From an uncultured Erysipelotrichaceae bacterium (lineage in GTDB: Bacteria > Bacillota_I > Bacilli_A > Erysipelotrichales > Erysipelotrichaceae): 17,421 nucleotides of DNA. Location of the stretch: positions 1 to 17,421 of the forward strand of contig CAKUWO010000023.1 in the NCBI GenBank assembly GCA_934699415.1, read 5' to 3'. Below are positions 14,930 through 17,421 of this stretch, piece by piece. The translations under genes and the position numbers were made by a program. How positions within the stretch are numbered: the stretch's first letter is position 1; every line of letters starts with the position of its first letter. The notes below the pieces were generated by a model. It made no database searches and was not told the origin of the DNA. It saw only the letters and a list, made by a program, of their open reading frames with translations.

Positions 14930-15796
14930 GGATTCTAATAGATTATTGGCAGTGAATTTTACTAAAAAATTAGTATTTTTATCTTCAAAAAATCTCATAA
15001 TCTCAATAATTTTTTCATTCTGATACTCAATATTATTCAATACAATAGGATTCATTATATACGAAATAACATTCGCAAAAGCCTTATCAAATTCTAAAGT
15101 TTCTAGATAATCATACTCAGATAATACAATAATTGAATCAAATGCTTCAGCAAGATTACCTTTCAAAGAATCATTGCTTACAAGAATAATGGTGTTATCA
15201 TTTTTAATCATTTTAATCCACTCAACAACTTCTTCATTAATCTTAAAATCGATATAAACAATACTAAACTGTTTTCTATTTATATAAATTAATAGATTAT
15301 ATAGAAATATATATTTAAGATAATCATCGGTTTCTTCGACATCTATTTTTAATGATTGTAATATCTTAGAAATAGAGAAATTATCCATTGATACTTTGAG
15401 TTCAACACTTGTTCCTTTTTTAATTATCTTTAAGAACTTATACATTCCTTCATCAGTTAATAATTCTCTAATACTACTTCTTATACTTTCTAAAGATTTA
15501 TACATTGTTTGGTTTTCTTCAATCATTTTTTCTAGTTCTGTATTTAATAAAGTTTTACTTTTAAATTCAAATATTGAATTGATATCTTCTTTTGAAGAAA
15601 TATAGATAAATTGCACATCTTTCTGATTGATTATTTCCTCATCATCATCTAAAATGACACATTTATTTTTCTTTTTAAGACCAAAATAATTATTTAAACA
15701 ATCTATTAGCTCATTTTTATATCCATTTTCATATATTAAATGCATTCCATTATTAACAGGTATTACAAAAGTTTTATTTTCAGTTTTAATTTTCAT
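14921..15796 (-). CDS. csn2: Csn2, type II-A adaptation protein
   Basis: A 291-residue Csn2-family protein. Csn2 forms a ring-shaped tetramer that binds DNA ends and joins Cas1-Cas2 and Cas9 in spacer acquisition. Overall identity is low, but the order of elements fits: an N-terminal beta region (FVIPVNNGMHLIYENG), a long helical middle (ELEKMIEENQTMYKSLESIR), then FSISKILQSLKIDVEETDDY. After that come FLYNLLIYINRKQFSIVYID and VVEWIKMIKNDNTIILVSND, as at the end of the Csn2 core. About 75 residues follow, so the protein is longer than the short form (near 220) and shorter than the long form (near 350). The ATG follows GGAGGG by 7 nt and overlaps the cas2 end by 11 nt. Position between cas2 and the array is the classic type II-A place. 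Confidence 0.85.
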   Translation of the reverse strand: MKIKTENKTFVIPVNNGMHLIYENGYKNELIDCLNNYFGLKKKNKCVILDDDEEIINQKDVQFIYISSKEDINSIFEFKSKTLLNTELEKMIEENQTMYKSLESIRSSIRELLTDEGMYKFLKIIKKGTSVELKVSMDNFSISKILQSLKIDVEETDDYLKYIFLYNLLIYINRKQFSIVYIDFKINEEVVEWIKMIKNDNTIILVSNDSLKGNLAEAFDSIIVLSEYDYLETLEFDKAFANVISYIMNPIVLNNIEYQNEKIIEIMRFFEDKNTNFLVKFTANNLLESFK

Positions 15797-16133
15797 TATT
15801 CATCCCTCCAATCACAATACATCTATCACTTGTTGTAATAGATTCTTGAAAAGAATATGATTCGTTAACATTGGTAATACTTTGATACTGCTGTTCGGTT
15901 ACAACTATTAATCTAATATCACCATAATCGGGACATTGTTTTGTTACTCTCTTTGTATAGGTTTTAACAGAATCTGCATTAATACATAATTTACAATAAA
16001 CAGAATATTGGATTCTTATAAAACCATCACTTTCCAAGTATTTAACAAATTGTCTATATTTTCTGACTTCTTGTGAAGTCCCTACTGGTAAATCAAAAAA
16101 TAATATTATGCGCATAAAATGGCCATTAATCAT
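15786..16133 (-). CDS. cas2: Cas2, CRISPR adaptation subunit
   Basis: A 115-residue Cas2, the dimer that bridges two Cas1 dimers in the spacer integrase. The ferredoxin-like N-terminus MRIILFFDLPVGTSQEVRKY holds the conserved strand-end Asp, and GFIRIQYSVYCKLC is the usual type II signature. The C-terminus (IGGMNNEN) is a flexible tail. Two starts are possible. The ATG at 16133 has an AAGGA site 7 nt upstream and overlaps the cas1 stop by 8 nt, typical of coupled translation. The ATG at 16115 gives the family-standard N-terminus but has no ribosome binding site. I report the first. The end overlaps csn2 by 11 nt. Confidence 0.96.
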   Translation of the reverse strand: MINGHFMRIILFFDLPVGTSQEVRKYRQFVKYLESDGFIRIQYSVYCKLCINADSVKTYTKRVTKQCPDYGDIRLIVVTEQQYQSITNVNESYSFQESITTSDRCIVIGGMNNEN

Positions 16134-17019
16134 CTTTCATTCCTTCGGATAAATCAATGGTAATAATATCTTGATTTCTTTCTTCTAAATAGCCGATATA
16201 TGAATCAACAATATCTTCTATCGCATCAGTTAATCTTAACCATTTCCCTTCAACAAAAACTTTGTAATTTAAAAGAGCTATCATTTCTTGTTTCATCGCA
16301 ACATTAAATACATCATTCACATTTTCTTTAACCCATAAATCTACAATCGTCCTAAAAGGCTCAATAAAGTCATAAGTTAAATTAAATGGATTAGATTCTC
16401 CTATGTGGTGAATACCAAGCTGAGTAATAAATCCTCTAGATGCAATACATCTAGATATATAGCTAGCTAATATTTTATAACCATAATTCAGAGCATAATT
16501 AATTGTATCTTGATTATGTCTTACAAAATCATATCCAAACATTTCTCCAAAATAGATACGCGCACTAACTGCTTCTCTATTTGTTTGATCATCAGTATAA
16601 ACAGAATTTCGATATTCTATAAGTTGACCAACAGCTATATCATTTCCATTTTCTATTTTTAAAGCATCGATTTCACTTTGAATCTTTTCTTCAATTATTC
16701 TTTTCCATAATTTCTTTTTTCTAGTAACTTTCCAATTAATTTGAGTATTAAGCTTTTTAAATACTAATGAATGATTATTAAACGGCTGAAATATACCAAT
16801 TGGATCATTTCTATCATCACATATCAAAACATTAATATTATTATTCACTAATGATGCCAACAAAGGAATTGTAATAACCACTTTGTTGTGTGAAAAGATT
16901 ACGGTATCAATATCACATAAAGGAATATTGTGATATTCATTTCCTATTGTAATTTTCATTTTATTGAGAGTTAGAGAAACTTTTGATTCACTACCTATAA
17001 CTACTGTCTTCCAGCCCAT
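16126..17019 (-). CDS. cas1: Cas1, CRISPR integrase (type II-A)
   Basis: A 297-residue Cas1, the metal-dependent integrase that inserts spacers at the leader end. The N-terminus MGWKTVVIGSESKVSLTLN is standard for type II Cas1. Counting from that Met, the metal ligands fall at Glu149 (REAVSARIYFGEMFG), His205 (ITQLGIHHIGESNPFNL) and Glu220 (YDFIEPFRTIVD), the positions I recall for characterised type II-A Cas1 proteins. A TTG twelve codons upstream (17055) would be open but lies inside the tracrRNA terminator, so I choose the ATG at 17019. No good ribosome binding site precedes it (CTTAAATAAA), which together with the terminator hairpin suggests low expression. The stop overlaps cas2. Confidence 0.97.
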   Translation of the reverse strand: MGWKTVVIGSESKVSLTLNKMKITIGNEYHNIPLCDIDTVIFSHNKVVITIPLLASLVNNNINVLICDDRNDPIGIFQPFNNHSLVFKKLNTQINWKVTRKKKLWKRIIEEKIQSEIDALKIENGNDIAVGQLIEYRNSVYTDDQTNREAVSARIYFGEMFGYDFVRHNQDTINYALNYGYKILASYISRCIASRGFITQLGIHHIGESNPFNLTYDFIEPFRTIVDLWVKENVNDVFNVAMKQEMIALLNYKVFVEGKWLRLTDAIEDIVDSYIGYLEERNQDIITIDLSEGMKDD

Positions 17020-17036
17020 TTTATTTAAGTCTAAAT

Positions 17037-17065
17037 AAAATAAAAGCGACCACAATCGGCCGCTT
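17037..17065 (-). terminator. tracrRNA intrinsic terminator between cas9 and cas1
   Basis: On the minus strand AAGCGGCC, a 6-nt loop, GGTCGCTT (8-bp stem with one G-U pair), then TTATTTTATTT. It is the 3' hairpin of the tracrRNA. It also lies in the path of any cas9-to-cas1 read-through transcript, ending about 18 nt before the cas1 ATG. Confidence 0.9.
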
Positions 17066-17126
17066 CTGATAGTTTTTGAATTAATCTAATTCTTTAAAGG
17101 ATTATATTAATTCGTATTATTTGAAT
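17037..17126 (-). ncRNA. tracrRNA: tracrRNA, located between cas9 and cas1
   Basis: A predicted RNA of about 90 nt that pairs with the crRNA repeat for RNase III processing and Cas9 loading. The anti-repeat is at 17089-17126. Its first 16 bases match the plus-strand repeat at 15 positions; the next 13 match at 11, with one of the two differences a G-U pair in RNA. Pairing with the crRNA gives a 6-bp lower stem (GUUCUU with AAGAAU), a bulge of GA against UUUA, and a long upper stem starting GGAUU/AAUCC, the same plan as the Streptococcus pyogenes guide. A short hairpin candidate for the nexus (GAATTA, loop GAT, TAATTC, 17078-17092) follows, though its 5' arm competes with the lower stem. A terminator hairpin ends it. 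The first 20 nt overlap the cas9 3' end. No other anti-repeat was seen in the window. Confidence 0.92.
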
Positions 17127-17421
17127 GCATTAATTGTAGCTCTTCTTTTGAAATATTCCAATAGAATTTCTCTTTTCTAATTTTAGAATAAGCTCCTTGT
17201 ATCTGCTTTGGAGATTCAATAATCAATTTACCAAATGGATTTTCGATAAATCTTAGGCCGAGAATATTATATTTGAGTTTGATATATTCGTTGTCTGGGT
17301 TGGTTTTGATTTCATTACTGTTTGCAACGAACCAATTGCAGCCTTTCAATGTAGGAGGTGTTCCTGAACGATTGATAATAAGTCCAATGAAAGCTAAGCG
17401 ATTGGATAAATCGTATATATT
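17107..17421 (-). CDS. cas9: Cas9, C-terminal fragment (cut by window end)
   Basis: The last 104 codons of a reading frame that is open to the window end. I call it Cas9 mainly from context: it lies directly upstream of the tracrRNA and cas1-cas2-csn2 on the same strand. The sequence gives modest support: SPKQIQGAYSKI (fragment residues 70-81) resembles the IxGLYE-type motif near the end of the Cas9 PAM-interacting domain. About 23 residues follow it (ending MHSNNTN), longer than the usual few. No HNH or RuvC part is in view, so nuclease integrity cannot be judged. The last codons and TAA stop are also the 5' part of the tracrRNA anti-repeat, and the tracrRNA promoter lies in this frame. Confidence 0.8.
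   Translation of the reverse strand, partial: NIYDLSNRLAFIGLIINRSGTPPTLKGCNWFVANSNEIKTNPDNEYIKLKYNILGLRFIENPFGKLIIESPKQIQGAYSKIRKEKFYWNISKEELQLMHSNNTN
17133..17161 (-). promoter_or_regulatory. Predicted tracrRNA promoter inside cas9
   Basis: On the minus strand TTGGAA (17156-17161), a 17-nt spacer, and TACAAT (17133-17138). The expected start, 7 nt after the -10 box, is 17126, exactly the first base of the anti-repeat. The promoter is wholly within the cas9 coding region. Confidence 0.75.

Noticed and set aside
15055..15140. Repeat-like stretches in csn2 (TACGAAATAA, ATAATACAAT) that could be CRISPR repeat remnants or a second anti-repeat.
   Set aside because: Matches are about 10 bases in AT-rich coding sequence, without the CCTCAAGAAC part and without promoter or terminator.
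17020..17055. A TTG start that would extend Cas1 by 12 residues.
   Set aside because: It falls inside the tracrRNA terminator hairpin and U-tract; the ATG at 17019 gives the family N-terminus and puts the catalytic residues at 149, 205 and 220.

Overview
This is an AT-rich, low-GC Gram-positive (Firmicutes-type) chromosomal segment. The evidence is the hrcA-grpE-dnaK-dnaJ operon under CIRCE control, the ABC-F proteins resembling Bacillus YfmM and Uup/YfmR, strong AGGAGG-type ribosome binding sites, and a type II-A CRISPR-Cas locus. Tryptophan is encoded by TGG in the usual way, so nothing points to the Mycoplasma code. An Erysipelotrichia-like gut or oral bacterium is a guess from gene content and base composition, not something the sequence proves.

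Layout. (1) 1-3807, minus strand: the class I heat-shock operon hrcA-grpE-dnaK-dnaJ. The dnaJ gene is cut by the window start. A SigA-type promoter is flanked by two CIRCE operators, and a strong hairpin lies between dnaK and dnaJ. (2) 3823-9801: accessory housekeeping genes on the minus strand, mostly with their own promoters and terminators. They are a 10-TM putative heavy-metal exporter (ArsP_2 type), a D-2-hydroxyacid dehydrogenase, an unrecognised 590-residue membrane protein with Cys/His repeats, a small-multidrug-export family membrane protein, and the ABC-F protein YfmM. (3) 9808-13914: a large FAD-dependent dehydrogenase (COG2509 type) on the plus strand, converging on a second ABC-F protein (Uup/YfmR) on the minus strand; then a DUF554 membrane protein on the plus strand. 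(4) 13926-17421: a type II-A CRISPR-Cas locus read on the minus strand in the order cas9 (only the C-terminus is in the window), tracrRNA, cas1, cas2, csn2, array. The array has 14 repeats of 36 bp and 13 spacers of 29-31 bp.

How the CRISPR parts fit together. The tracrRNA is not upstream of cas9 but sits between cas9 and cas1. Its anti-repeat (17089-17126) overlaps the last codons and stop of cas9, its promoter lies inside the cas9 reading frame, and its terminator hairpin ends just before the cas1 ATG. Paired with the array repeat read on the minus strand, it reproduces the familiar architecture of a 6-bp lower stem, a GA/4-nt bulge and a long upper stem. This independently fixes the transcription direction of the array. 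The pre-crRNA promoter overlaps the csn2 stop codon, so both RNA promoters are embedded in the ends of protein genes. Three consecutive spacers occur twice in the array, and the leader-distal repeat is degenerate.

I see no insertion sequence, tRNA or rRNA in the window. The most novel-looking items are the compact tracrRNA/cas9 overlap with its implications for cas1-cas2-csn2 expression, the duplicated spacer block, and the 590-residue membrane protein.
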